This document shows, one piece after another, positions 18,408 to 27,510 of a stretch of 64,000 nucleotides of DNA (position 1 is its first letter; the number at the start of each line of letters is the position of its first letter). The notes under the pieces were generated by a model that saw only the letters and a program-made list of their open reading frames with translations, searched no databases and was not told the DNA's origin. Origin of the DNA: Verrucomicrobiales bacterium. Its GTDB lineage: Bacteria; Verrucomicrobiota; Verrucomicrobiia; Limisphaerales; UBA11358. The translations under genes were made by a program, and so were the position numbers. The stretch spans positions 310,001 to 374,000 of the forward strand of contig JAQTQB010000001.1 of assembly GCA_028712475.1 (NCBI GenBank), in the 5' to 3' direction.

Positions 18408-19472
18408 CTATTTATGCCCGGTTGCGTGCTTCTGCTGCTTCTGCTGCTTGCGAAGTTCGCGGAGGTGGCGGTAGCCGACCAGCCTCTTGTTCTTTTCATC
18501 CCAGAGCCGGTAGGTGGCTGATTTGAAACTGGAAAACAAGGTGATGGGCTTCACCTGCTGAAACAGCGGGTCGGCCTTGTGGCATTTCTCCAGGTTGTAA
18601 TTGGGAATGCGCGGGCTCAAATGATGAATGTGATGGAACCCGATGTTGCCGGAAAACCATTGCAGGACACGGGGCAGCTTGTAAAAGGAACTGCCCTGCA
18701 ACGCCGCCGCCACATAGCTCCAGTCTTCCCCGCGCTCCCAATAGACATCTTCAAACTGATGCTGGACGTAAAACATCCAGACGCCCGCGCCGCCGGCGAC
18801 CATCAGGATGATCAACTGGATCAGCAGATACTCCTTCCAGCCGAAAATCAAACTCAACGCGATGGCCATTCCCAGGATGGCCGCGTTCATCGCGTGGACG
18901 GAATGACGTTCCCGCTGGCTGGCCTTGGGCGACGGAAACCGCTGCCGGAGCAGGAACAGGAACAGCGGCGCGATGACAAACAAAATGAAAGGATTGCGCG
19001 ACAGCCGGTAGGCGAATTTTTTCCAGCGCGACGATTCCAGATATTCCTGCACGGTCATGGTCCACACATCGCCCGTGCCGCGTTTGTCCAGATCGCCCGC
19101 GCTGCTGTGATGGATGGCGTGTTCCCAGCGCCAGTGATAATACGGAGTGAACGTCAGGACGCCCGCGATAAATCCCACCGTGTCGTTGGCGGCGCGCGAT
19201 TTGAAAAACGAGCCGTGGCCGCAATCGTGAAAAATGATGAACACCCGCACCAGCATCGCCCCGGCAAATATCGCCAGCGGCACCACCAGCCACCAGGAAA
19301 CGGGAAGACACAGATACATCAGATACCACAACAATCCATACGGGATGACTGTGTCAATGATCTGCCACAACGCCCGCCACACCGAAGGCTTCTGGTATTT
19401 GAGCACGATCTCCTTCCACGCTGCGTTGTCGGCATGGGGCTTTGCAGGAATCGGCTTCGCATCGTTTGTCAT
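18408..19472 (-). CDS. Membrane fatty acid desaturase
   Basis: Di-iron membrane desaturase with three histidine boxes: HDCGHGSF, HAIHHSS, and HHIHHLSPRIPNY near the C-terminus. Hydrophobic segments (VIPYGLLWYLMYLCLPVSWWLVV, FILFVIAPLFLFLL, LGMAIALSLIFGW, LIQLIILMVAGGAGVW) fit four helices. The box spacing and PNYNLEKCH resemble acyl-lipid delta-12/omega-3 type enzymes, though the position of the double bond cannot be read. 354 aa, normal length. The lysine/glutamine-rich tail (RKQQKQQKHATGHK) is unusual. It is not obviously in an operon. Confidence 0.92.
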   Translation of the reverse strand: MTNDAKPIPAKPHADNAAWKEIVLKYQKPSVWRALWQIIDTVIPYGLLWYLMYLCLPVSWWLVVPLAIFAGAMLVRVFIIFHDCGHGSFFKSRAANDTVGFIAGVLTFTPYYHWRWEHAIHHSSAGDLDKRGTGDVWTMTVQEYLESSRWKKFAYRLSRNPFILFVIAPLFLFLLRQRFPSPKASQRERHSVHAMNAAILGMAIALSLIFGWKEYLLIQLIILMVAGGAGVWMFYVQHQFEDVYWERGEDWSYVAAALQGSSFYKLPRVLQWFSGNIGFHHIHHLSPRIPNYNLEKCHKADPLFQQVKPITLFSSFKSATYRLWDEKNKRLVGYRHLRELRKQQKQQKHATGHK

Positions 19473-19636
19473 AAATCTGAAAACAGTTTAACCCTAATTC
19501 CGGCGACGGCAATAGGGACTTTGAAAGAAGCGCCGGACGTTTGTCGTTTCCCCTGGCAAGGCCCGGCTCAAACCGTTTTAACTGCCACGATGCACGGCTG
19601 CGGCTTTTGTCTCCAGGCGGCGTTGCGGCCAGGCGG

Positions 19637-20944
19637 TTAAATGTCCTGCAGCCTGCCGTGCAGATAGCTTTCAAAGGAACTCAAGTCGAGCAGCCCGTGG
19701 CCGGAAAGGTTGAAGAGCAGCACGCGTCTTTTTCCTTCCTCACGCGCCTTGATCGCCTCGGCCACCACGGCCGCTATGGCGTGGGACGATTCCGGCGCGG
19801 GCACGATGCCCTCGTTGCGGGCAAACAACATCGCGGCCTCGAACACTTTCGTCTGATGATACGCCTCGGCTTCGATGAGTCCGAGCTTCAGCGCGTGGCT
19901 GACCATCGGCGACATGCCGTGGTAACGCAGCCCGCCCGCGTGGATGCTCGGCGGCATGAACTTGTGGCCAAGAGTGAACATCTTCAGCAACGGCGTGGTC
20001 TCGGCGGTGTCGCCGAAATCGTAGCGCAATTCGCCCTCCGTCAGGGTCGGACACGCAGACGGTTCGACGCCGACAATCCGGTATTTTTTCCCCTCCCGGA
20101 TTTTTTTGCGGAGGAAAGGAAACGCGATGCCGGCGAAATTGCTCCCGCCGCCGCAACAGCCGATGATCACGTCCGGCTCCTCGCCGGCCTTTTCCATCTG
20201 CTTGATGCTCTCCTCGCCGATGACCGTCTGGTGCAGGCAGACGTGGTTCAGCACGCTGCCGAGCGAATATTTTGTGCCCGGCGTCTTGACCGTGTCCTCG
20301 ACGGCTTCGCTGATGGCGATGCCGAGGCTGCCGGAACAATGCGGATCTTCCGCCTGCAACTTGCGGCCGTATTCGGTCAGGTTGCTCGGACTGGCATGCA
20401 CCGTCGCGCCCCAGGTGTGCATGAGCATCCGGCGATACGGCTTCTGGTCGTAGCTCACTTTGACCATGTAAATGTTACATTCCAGCCCGATCAGGCTGCA
20501 CGCGAACGCCAGCGATGCGCCCCACTGGCCCGCGCCGGTTTCCGTGGCGAGCCGTTTTGTGCCGGCGACCTTGTTGTAGTAAGCCTGCGGCACGGAGGTG
20601 TTGACCTTATGGCTGCCGGCGGGACTGACGCCTTCGTATTTGTAGTAGATGTGGGCCGGCGTGTTCAGCGCCTTTTCCAACCGCACGGCGCGGAGCAATG
20701 GCGTGGGCCGCCACAGCGCGTAGATGTCGCGCACGGGTTCGGGAATTTCAATCCACTTTTCCGCGCTCATTTCCTGCTCGATGAGATTGCGCGGGAAAAT
20801 CGCCTCCAACGCCTCCGGCGGCAGCGGTTCTTTGGTGCCCGGATGCAGCGGCGGCGGCAGCGGCTCGGGAAAATCGGCGTTGAGGTTATACCAGGCCGAC
20901 GGAATGTCCGCCTGTTCCAGATCGAATCGGGTTTTCTGGCTCAT
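19637..20944 (-). CDS. TrpB2-type tryptophan synthase beta-like protein
   Basis: I start at [21 protein letters not shown], since the 15 preceding track residues have no family character. PLP lysine is in [18 protein letters not shown], and [16 protein letters not shown] plus [15 protein letters not shown] complete the active site. WRPTPLLRA and [13 protein letters not shown] are diagnostic of the TrpB2 clade, which usually lacks a strong TrpA interface and may salvage indole or use other substrates. A canonical TrpB1 lies 2 kb away in the same window. Length (435 aa) is normal. Confidence 0.94.
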   Translation of the reverse strand: MSQKTRFDLEQADIPSAWYNLNADFPEPLPPPLHPGTKEPLPPEALEAIFPRNLIEQEMSAEKWIEIPEPVRDIYALWRPTPLLRAVRLEKALNTPAHIYYKYEGVSPAGSHKVNTSVPQAYYNKVAGTKRLATETGAGQWGASLAFACSLIGLECNIYMVKVSYDQKPYRRMLMHTWGATVHASPSNLTEYGRKLQAEDPHCSGSLGIAISEAVEDTVKTPGTKYSLGSVLNHVCLHQTVIGEESIKQMEKAGEEPDVIIGCCGGGSNFAGIAFPFLRKKIREGKKYRIVGVEPSACPTLTEGELRYDFGDTAETTPLLKMFTLGHKFMPPSIHAGGLRYHGMSPMVSHALKLGLIEAEAYHQTKVFEAAMLFARNEGIVPAPESSHAIAAVVAEAIKAREEGKRRVLLFNLSGHGLLDLSSFESYLHGRLQDI

Positions 20945-21034
20945 TTGAAATGTGGATTGCGGCAAATCATGCCCGCAGTCGTGAACCAAACCAATCCTGC
21001 GCTGCTAAAAATCAATTTTCTCGGCGCAATAACT

Positions 21035-22480
21035 TCAGCTCGCCTTCACCGCCGCGACGAGCGCGTTGAGCGAAGCTTTGGCATCGCCGAACAGCATCCG
21101 GGTGTTGTCCTTGTAGAAAAGGTGGTTCTCAATGCCGGCGAAACCGGCGGCCATCGAGCGTTTCATCACGATGCAGGTCTTGCAGCGGTCGGCGTCAATG
21201 ATCGGCATACCGTAGATCGGGCTGGTCTTCTCCTCGCGGGCAGCGGGATTCACGACGTCGTTCGCGCCGATGACGAGGCAGACATCCACGCGGTCCATCG
21301 AGGGATTGATCTGCTCCATTTCGATGAGCTGGTCGTAGGGAACATTCGCCTCGGCGAGCAGAACATTCATGTGACCGGGCATGCGGCCGGCGACCGGATG
21401 GATCGCGAACTGCACTTCCACGCCGCGCTTGCCGAGTTCTTCGGTCAGTTCGCGAACGGAATGTTGCGCCTGCGCCACGGCCATGCCGTAGCCGGGAACC
21501 ACCACGACGCGTTGCGCGTAGGCCAGCAGCAACGCCACTTCGTCGGCTTGAATCGGTTTGACGGTGCCGACCACGCCGGCTGCTGCCGCGCCCGCGCTGC
21601 CGCTGGAACCGAACGCGCCGAACAGAACATTCGTGACCGGACGATTCATCGCCTTGCACATGAGCAGCGTGAGCAGCGTGCCGGAGGAGCCGACCAGCGT
21701 GCCCGCCACGATCATGGCGTTGTTGTTGATGGCGAAGCCGTCCGCCGCGACGGCGAGGCCGGTGAAGGAGTTGAGCAGCGAAATCACGACCGGCATGTCC
21801 GCCCCGCCAATGGGCATGACCATCGCGATACCGAAAAACAGCGCCAGCGAGAACATCACGATGAACGCGACGACGGCGTTGTGGCCGGTGGCGTGGAACG
21901 TGAGCCAGCCGCACAGGCCGATGATCACCAGCAAAATCAGGCCGTTCAGGATGTTCTGGCCGGGAAAGGTGTGCGGCTTCTCGAATTTCCCTTCGAGCTT
22001 GAGATAGGCGATGATGCTGCCGGAGAAGGAAAGCGAGCCAATGAGCGTGGCGAACAGCATCGGAATCGTGATGGCCGCGCCGACATCATGGAGCATGGGG
22101 ATTTCGGCACCGGCGAGTTGTTGCGGTTGCGCACCCTTCAAAAATTCGAGGCTCGCGACCAAGGCCGCCGCGCCGCCGCCGAGGCCGTTGAAGAGCGCGA
22201 CCATTTGCGGCATGGAAGTCATTTTCACCGAATAGGCGCCCATGGCTCCGATGATAAGCCCGATGATTGTGCCGATGACGATGAGCGTGTAGTTGAACGT
22301 CCAGCCGTGCGACCAGACATTCGCGCCGTCCGGTTTGCACAGCACGATCAGGCCGATCAACATGCCCGCCGCCGCGACGAGGTTGCCCGCCCGCGCCGTC
22401 TTCGGCGAACTCAAGAACTTGATGCCGAGGATGAATAAGACCGAGACGCCGATTAAAATTAACGCAATGGTTGAGCTCAT
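21035..22480 (-). CDS. pntB: NAD(P) transhydrogenase subunit beta
   Basis: Membrane and NADP(H)-binding subunit of the proton-pumping transhydrogenase. About nine hydrophobic helices fill the N-terminal 270 residues, including SFSGSIIAYLKLEGK and GGADMPVVISLLNSFTGLAVAADGFAI. The cytosolic domain III follows: VVPGYGMAVAQAQHSVREL binds NADP, then VLLAEANVPYDQL, VIGANDVVNPAA and KRSMAAGFAGIENHLFY. Its ATG overlaps the stop of pntAB by 4 bp, giving translational coupling. It supplies NADPH at the expense of the proton gradient. Confidence 0.97.
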   Translation of the reverse strand: MSSTIALILIGVSVLFILGIKFLSSPKTARAGNLVAAAGMLIGLIVLCKPDGANVWSHGWTFNYTLIVIGTIIGLIIGAMGAYSVKMTSMPQMVALFNGLGGGAAALVASLEFLKGAQPQQLAGAEIPMLHDVGAAITIPMLFATLIGSLSFSGSIIAYLKLEGKFEKPHTFPGQNILNGLILLVIIGLCGWLTFHATGHNAVVAFIVMFSLALFFGIAMVMPIGGADMPVVISLLNSFTGLAVAADGFAINNNAMIVAGTLVGSSGTLLTLLMCKAMNRPVTNVLFGAFGSSGSAGAAAAGVVGTVKPIQADEVALLLAYAQRVVVVPGYGMAVAQAQHSVRELTEELGKRGVEVQFAIHPVAGRMPGHMNVLLAEANVPYDQLIEMEQINPSMDRVDVCLVIGANDVVNPAAREEKTSPIYGMPIIDADRCKTCIVMKRSMAAGFAGIENHLFYKDNTRMLFGDAKASLNALVAAVKAS

Positions 22481-22782
22481 TTTTTCTTTTTCTTGAACAT
22501 TTGCAGCATGCGGTCCGTGACCATGAAACCGCCAAAGACATTGGCCGATCCGAACACCACCGCGACAAAACCGAGCACTTGCACCAGCAGGGTGTCCGCA
22601 TCCGCGAGGACGAGGATGCCGCCGAACAGGATGATGCCGTGAATGGCGTTCGTGCCGGACATCAGCGGCGTGTGCAGCATGGACGGCACTTTGGAGATGA
22701 CTTCAAACCCCACGAAAATCGCGAGGACGAAGATGAACAACACCAGGATCTGGTTGTAAGCTTGGAGGCTTTCGAGCGTCAT
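22477..22782 (-). CDS. pntAB: NAD(P) transhydrogenase subunit alpha, part 2 (membrane)
   Basis: 101 residues with three membrane helices: ILVLFIFVLAIFVGFEVISKVPSMLHTPLMSGTNAIHGIILFGGIL carries the highly conserved 'TPLMSGTNAIHGI' signature. It is the membrane segment split from the NAD-binding part, as in Rhodospirillum-type three-subunit enzymes. It begins 6 bp after pntAA and overlaps pntB by 4 bp. The lysine run KKKKK at the C-terminus is near the overlap. Confidence 0.96.
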   Translation of the reverse strand: MTLESLQAYNQILVLFIFVLAIFVGFEVISKVPSMLHTPLMSGTNAIHGIILFGGILVLADADTLLVQVLGFVAVVFGSANVFGGFMVTDRMLQMFKKKKK

Positions 22783-22788
22783 AAAAAA

Positions 22789-23922
22789 TCAGTTGGGTTT
22801 GGGGAGAAGTTTTTCGTTCACGATCTTGCCGCCGTGGGTGACCAGGCAGCCCTTGATGATCTCGTCGTCGAGCTTGAGGACAAAGGTCTTTTCCTTCTTG
22901 TCCCAGAATTCCTCGACGAGCGCCACGAGGTTCGCCGCGTAAACCTGGCTGGCGTGCAGCGGCACGCGTCCGGGCAGATTGGCGATGCCGATGATCTTCA
23001 CGCCGTTGCGGTCGGTGACTTCGTTGTATTTCACGCCTTCCACGTTGCCGCCGGTGTCCACTGCGAGGTCCACGACCACGCTGCCGGGCTTCATGGCATT
23101 GAGCATTTCCGCAGTCACGAGAATAGGCGCTTTGCGGCCGAACACCTGCGCGGCGGAAATCACCACGTCGGAATCGGCGCAGGTCTTCTTCATCGCATCG
23201 CGCTGTTTCTGGATCTGTTCCTCGGTCAGCGCCTTGGCATAGCCGTCCTTCGTCTGACCGGTTTCGCCGATGTCAATTTTGAGAAATTGCGCGCCAAGCG
23301 ATTTCACCTGTTCCTCGACCACGGGCCGCGTGTCGTAGGCGGTGACTTTTGCGCCGAGGCGTTTCGCGGTGGCAATGGCCTGCAAGCCGGCGACGCCGAC
23401 GCCGATGATGAACACTTTGGACGGCAGGATCGTTCCCGCCGCCGTGGTCATCATGGGGAAAATCTTGTTGGAATAGCGCGCGGCGAGGATGACGGCCTCG
23501 TAACCGCCAAGGTTTGCCTGCGAGGAAAGCACGTCCATCTTCTGCGCCCGCGTCGTGCGGGGAATGAATTCCATGCTGATGGCGCTTACGCCGCAATCGG
23601 CAAATTTCTGGACCAACTCCTTTTCGTTGAACGGATCAAGCAGGCTGGCGTGGATGGCGCCGGACTTGAGCCAGGAAATTTCCTCCACCGGCGGTTTGCG
23701 CAGGCGCAGCACGATGTCGCCGGAACCGATGAGCGCCTTGCGGTCGGTCGTGATGGTGGCGCCGGCTTTGATGTAGGCGTCGTCGGAGAAGCCGGCACCA
23801 AGTCCGAGGCCGGCCTGGACTTCCACCTGCGCGCCGAGCTTGACGAGCTTGGCGGCGCTGTCCGGCGTGATGGGCGCGCGGTTTTCACCCGGATGCGTTT
23901 CTGAAGGAATTGAAATTTTCAT
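22789..23922 (-). CDS. pntAA: NAD(P) transhydrogenase subunit alpha, part 1 (NAD binding)
   Basis: I start at MKISIPSETHPGENRAPITPDS, six residues into the track ORF, which matches the family N-terminus. The alanine dehydrogenase/transhydrogenase fold is complete: the N-terminal domain, the Rossmann motif VFIIGVGVAGLQAIATAKRLGAKV, YDTRPVVEEQVKSLGA, and GRKAPILVTAEMLNAMKPGSVVVDLA. The first gene of the pntAA-pntAB-pntB operon, with 6 bp to the next gene. Confidence 0.97.
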   Translation of the reverse strand: MKISIPSETHPGENRAPITPDSAAKLVKLGAQVEVQAGLGLGAGFSDDAYIKAGATITTDRKALIGSGDIVLRLRKPPVEEISWLKSGAIHASLLDPFNEKELVQKFADCGVSAISMEFIPRTTRAQKMDVLSSQANLGGYEAVILAARYSNKIFPMMTTAAGTILPSKVFIIGVGVAGLQAIATAKRLGAKVTAYDTRPVVEEQVKSLGAQFLKIDIGETGQTKDGYAKALTEEQIQKQRDAMKKTCADSDVVISAAQVFGRKAPILVTAEMLNAMKPGSVVVDLAVDTGGNVEGVKYNEVTDRNGVKIIGIANLPGRVPLHASQVYAANLVALVEEFWDKKEKTFVLKLDDEIIKGCLVTHGGKIVNEKLLPKPN

Positions 23923-24115
23923 GCGAAAAATCTGGCGCAAAGTATCAGATGCCCGAATGTGCGAAACACATTTTTTGCCTTTTGCTTGGCTAAACTTGCT
24001 TCAGCGGCGGCTCCGTTCCGTTGGCGTGCCGTCCGCGTATTCCGGGCGGACGCCCTTGGTTTGAGACTCAATAGACGGCGATGCGTTTCATTTCCGAATC
24101 CTGTCTGCCGAAAAA

Positions 24116-24469
24116 TCAATTGTCCAGCGGACTCCGCACACCGATGCCCGGCTTCTGCATGACGTGCGTGTAAATCTGCGTCGAGACCGACACGCCTTGC
24201 ACCGCCAGCGCCGTCAAAAACGGCGTCACCCCCGTGCTGCCCAGATCGCGCGGATCCATCCAGACGCCCGCCCGCGCCCGGTGTAATTTTAGATGCCTCA
24301 CCACCCATTCCCAATACGCCTGCTCCGTGCGCAGCGACAAATGCTGGAACCGCGCCACCGCGTGAACCTGATCCTGCAGCCGGACTTTGGGCTTGGGCGG
24401 CGCGGCGTCCGGCAGCGCGTTTTCAGCCTTTGCAGCCGCCTTTGCTGAAAACAAATCATCCGTCGTCAT
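24116..24469 (-). pseudogene. Internally deleted integron integrase
   Basis: The N-terminal SAM-like domain (VRLQDQVHAVARFQHLSLRTEQAYWEWVVRHLKLH...) runs into [25 protein letters not shown]. The latter is the extreme C-terminus of an integron integrase, holding the catalytic Tyr in QIYTHV. All else, including the Arg-His-Arg residues and the IntI-specific insert, is missing. The second integrase in the window (30124-31447) has ACGCAGA at both deletion breakpoints, so a microhomology deletion explains the structure. The reading frame stayed open, but the protein cannot recombine DNA. I prefer the ATG at 24469; the track start at 24523 is possible. Confidence 0.88.
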
Positions 24470-24505
24470 GCTGCAAATTATGTGTTGGACAACACCTTCC
24501 GCCCA

Positions 24506-24568
24506 GCCTAACCTTGAATTCATTAAACTTGATAGGCCACAAATACTGCGGTCGAATACTTGTTAGGC
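24506..24568. other. Integron recombination site (attI/attC-like)
   Basis: GCCTAAC at 24506-24512 and GTTAGGC at 24562-24568 are exact complements in the consensus form RYYYAAC...GTTRRRY, 63 bp overall. The site lies between the integrase remnant and the cassette ORF. The inner arms pair poorly, so it may be the attI rather than a folded attC. Confidence 0.55.
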
Positions 24569-24582
24569 CACTTCACGCTTTT

Positions 24583-24927
24583 ATGACCACAGAAGATTTT
24601 GTTCGAGGTTTCAAGCATCAGAAAGATGAGATGATGCAGGAGTATTTCGCCGACACTTCCGCCGCTTCTGTCGTTTCGGTTGGCACACATATCCGTTCCT
24701 TGCATTTGAGTGCCGAGCAGTCAGAGACGATGCGGAAGTTGCTCGACCAAGCATTGACCGATGCGTTCTATTCCGTTTTACTCGCGTTCGATGGTTGCGC
24801 TCGGCTTGGCGATCTGGAGCAGCAGAGTTTTCAGATTCAGGCAGAGGACGGTTCGCTTGTGTGTCGCGGTGACGGCAAGCTTGAGGGTTTAGCTTATGAG
24901 AGTTTTCACAATAAGACCGTGGCCTAA
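24583..24927 (+). CDS. Integron cassette ORF, unknown function
   Basis: 114 residues from the ATG at 24583, which follows the boundary GTTAGGCCAC (24562-24571) by 11 bp. The stop TAA lies within GTGGCCTAAC (24919-24928), the exact reverse complement of that boundary. Those matched ends are what an integrated cassette shows. The product is acidic and helical (MTTEDFVRGFKHQKDEMMQEYF...). I see no known domain, signal peptide or membrane helix. Composition is less GC-rich than neighbouring trpF. It is the only cassette next to the integrase remnant. Confidence 0.7.
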   Translation: MTTEDFVRGFKHQKDEMMQEYFADTSAASVVSVGTHIRSLHLSAEQSETMRKLLDQALTDAFYSVLLAFDGCARLGDLEQQSFQIQAEDGSLVCRGDGKLEGLAYESFHNKTVA

Positions 24928-24928
24928 C
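24919..24928. other. Start of a truncated attC
   Basis: GTGGCCTAAC complements the cassette start at 24562-24571. The folded inner part and right core of the attC are absent; the sequence runs into the trpF 3' end within 35 bp. Confidence 0.55.
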
Positions 24929-24963
24929 AGCAGGATAGGCTGCAAACTTCCCCGGTAAGTTTT

Positions 24964-25581
24964 TCACACCGCCCGCACCGCCGCGATAAACGCCCGCACT
25001 TTCGCGATGTCCTTTTTTCCGGGCGCGGATTCTACGCCGCTGGAAACATCCACGGCGAACGGCTGCACTTTCCGCACGGCGTCCGCCACATTCTCCGGCG
25101 TCAAACCGCCGGCGAGGAAAATGGGTTTGCCGAACTTCTGCGCCTCGACGGCCAGATCCCAGTTGAACTTTTCGCCCGTGCCGCCGAGTCCGCTCTTGGA
25201 ATGTGCGTCGAGCAGAAACGCGTCGGTCTTATAATTCTCCAATGCTGCCAATGATCCCGCGTTGCTGATGCGGAAGGCTTTCAGGCTCATCGCGCCGAAC
25301 TGCGTGCAGAATTGCGACGGCTCGTCGCCGTGGAATTGCAGCAGGCTCAAGCCGCAGTCGCCGAGGGCGCGCATGACCAGTTCCTCCGCCGGATTCACGA
25401 ACACGCCGACCTTGAGGACGAACGGCGGCAGCGCGCGGGAGATTTCCACGGCCGTCTGCAACGTGATGTGACGCGGGCTTTGTTCGTAAAACATCAGCCC
25501 GATCATGTCCGCCCCGGCTTCGGCGGCGGCCAGCGCATCGGCGACATTGGTGACGCCGCAAATTTTTACTTTGACGCTCAT
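24964..25581 (-). CDS. trpF: Phosphoribosylanthranilate isomerase
   Basis: Amadori rearrangement step of tryptophan synthesis. I start at MSVKVKICGVTNVADA; the catalytic Cys is in KICGVTN and the catalytic Asp in FAVDVSSGVE. GLMFYEQSPRHI, LLQFHGDE, and LAGGLTPENV are typical of the TIM barrel. Length (205 aa) is normal. The gene stands apart from the two trpB-type genes, with an integron cassette immediately downstream, facing it. Confidence 0.96.
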   Translation of the reverse strand: MSVKVKICGVTNVADALAAAEAGADMIGLMFYEQSPRHITLQTAVEISRALPPFVLKVGVFVNPAEELVMRALGDCGLSLLQFHGDEPSQFCTQFGAMSLKAFRISNAGSLAALENYKTDAFLLDAHSKSGLGGTGEKFNWDLAVEAQKFGKPIFLAGGLTPENVADAVRKVQPFAVDVSSGVESAPGKKDIAKVRAFIAAVRAV

Positions 25582-25645
25582 GCTGCGGCGACAGCATTCC
25601 ACTTTGCGCGCGAAAGCTCAACTGCGTTCCGTTGCGCCGGAACAT

Positions 25646-27325
25646 TTACGGCGTTGTCAGCCGGAAGAACTGGGAGGTCGCTGTCTTGGGAACGAGCGCG
25701 GAGATGACCAGTCCGTTGGTGCTGGCAGTGGGCGTGGTCAAACTCCAACTGCCCGCGTTGATAAGATTCGTGGTGGTTTGAAGCTGGTAGCTGGAAGCAT
25801 ACAGCGGCCAGGAAACGAGGACGTTTGTGCCCGCCGGGGCGATGGACAGTTGCGGCGGCGTGGTGGCGATGATTTCCGAGATTTGAGTGGACCAGGTGCC
25901 GCCGGTGTCCGGGTCAACGGCGGAAGGGTATGTTTGAATCGTCCAAAACCGCGTCGGATCGGCGGGATCAACAGACATCGCGCTGTAATCGCCCCAGCGG
26001 CTCGGCACGACCGGCTCCTCAAGCAACTGCGCTATAATTTCGTAGATGTCATGATAGCTGCCGGCTCCCGCCTGCAACAAAATGCCGCCGCCAAATGTGG
26101 TCGTGCCATTTTTCGTTTCGCCAACGTAGGCATAGCTGTTGACGAATGTGGCGGCGCCGGAGCCGTTGCAGCCGATGACCACCACGCCGTATTGGTTGGC
26201 CGCGATGGACGGAAAAAACAAATCCAGATTCGGGTCGGCGATTGTTCCTTGTTCAATCAAGACGTGGTCGGCGGCGCGGATGCGATACCAGCGGATGGCG
26301 ATCCGTCCGTTCACGAGCGTGTTGTGAACGGCGTAAAGCACGCCGCCCACGGCATAAACCTTGGCGCTCAAGCGCGCGTCATTGGCCATCAGCGTGGTGG
26401 AGCCATCAGGTTGCAATGCGGTGAACTGCGGAGCGTCAAGGTCGGCGTTGTCCGGCACTTGATACGGCAGGACGTTCAAAAATGAGGAGGAGGACAAGGC
26501 CGGACTCGCGCCCCCGGCGTTTTGAACGGCGAACCAGACGACATTCGTGTGCGGGCTGCTGTCGCTTCCGATGTCGCCGATGCTTAACACGCTGCCGGTG
26601 GCGCTGCCGTCGAAGCAGATGGCCGGCTGCAGCACCGCTCCGCGCACGGCGTAGTCCATCACGCCAAACCAATGCATGTTCGCAACCGTTGGCGTGGCTG
26701 CCAGCAAATCCGCCTTGGGGATGGAAACCAGCCCCGGGCCTTCGGGTGTTTCTCCTGCGCTGTAAAAGTCGCCGGATATGTAAACGGCGTCTCCGTCAAG
26801 GCCAAGCGTCGGAAAGTCGGCGAAAAATCCGTTGTCCGGGTCGGCTTGAAATGAAAATCCTTTCCACGGGCCGGTCGGGCTGGAAGTAGTGGAAACGGCC
26901 ACCAGAAATTTGTTCGCCAGGGCCGTCGGGTCGGGCGCGGAAGAATTCACCGTCACCTGCACGGCAAACCAGCGCTGCACTGCGGGATCAAAAATCACGC
27001 GCGGATCACTTGTCACATTGTCCTGGGCAATGATCAGGCCCGCGTCCGCCCAGAATTCGAGGTTGGATTTTCGCTGGACGCTCGCGCCGTTGGTCTTGTT
27101 ATAGACAGCCACGGTGCCATTGATGAATTCCACGAACCTTCCCGGGCCGATGGCGCCGTTCGCATCCGGCGGTATGAACTCGGAATCCACTCCAAAAGTG
27201 CTGCCGGTGAAATTCACCCCCACGGAAACGGCGACCGCCGCGCCGGAATCCTTGCCCGCTAAAATAAGGAATAATGACAGCAGCCAGGGTGAAAGGCGGG
27301 AGATTGTTGAAAATGACTTCGGCAC
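25646..27325 (-). CDS. Large secreted beta-rich protein with verrucomicrobial tail
   Basis: The track ORF starts at 27487, but I favour the GTG at 27325 because it gives a clean signal peptide (PKSFSTISRLSPWLLSLFLILAGKDSGA). The mature chain contains PDANGAIGPGRFVEFINGTVAVYNKTNG, repeated FPTLGLDGDAVYISGDF-like strands and PSRWGDYSAMSVDPADPTRFW, a beta-propeller-like pattern. The C-terminal ~80 residues (VLVSWPLYASSYQLQTTTNLINAGSW...SQFFRLTTP) form the module seen on many verrucomicrobial exported proteins. The function is unknown; it is likely at the cell surface. Confidence 0.8.
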   Translation of the reverse strand: MPKSFSTISRLSPWLLSLFLILAGKDSGAAVAVSVGVNFTGSTFGVDSEFIPPDANGAIGPGRFVEFINGTVAVYNKTNGASVQRKSNLEFWADAGLIIAQDNVTSDPRVIFDPAVQRWFAVQVTVNSSAPDPTALANKFLVAVSTTSSPTGPWKGFSFQADPDNGFFADFPTLGLDGDAVYISGDFYSAGETPEGPGLVSIPKADLLAATPTVANMHWFGVMDYAVRGAVLQPAICFDGSATGSVLSIGDIGSDSSPHTNVVWFAVQNAGGASPALSSSSFLNVLPYQVPDNADLDAPQFTALQPDGSTTLMANDARLSAKVYAVGGVLYAVHNTLVNGRIAIRWYRIRAADHVLIEQGTIADPNLDLFFPSIAANQYGVVVIGCNGSGAATFVNSYAYVGETKNGTTTFGGGILLQAGAGSYHDIYEIIAQLLEEPVVPSRWGDYSAMSVDPADPTRFWTIQTYPSAVDPDTGGTWSTQISEIIATTPPQLSIAPAGTNVLVSWPLYASSYQLQTTTNLINAGSWSLTTPTASTNGLVISALVPKTATSQFFRLTTP

Positions 27326-27510
27326 GGCTTTGGCCGCTAATAGAACCCATGTTTCCACCCGCGTCAAGTTTGCCAGCGGCCCGGTAGCAGGCCGGTTTGG
27401 CGGGGCGGGCGTCCTCGCGAGCTGCCGAGCCGCCAGTTTTTTCCTCTGCTTTGTCAATTTCCTCGTTTTTGTTTTGAGCCTCCTCACATCGTCTCCTACC
27501 TTGGGAGCCG

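Noticed and set aside
19541-22438. 965-residue plus-strand ORF
   Set aside because: Runs antisense through trpB2 and pntB, both unmistakable. The His/Arg/Val-rich sequence is typical of an antisense frame.
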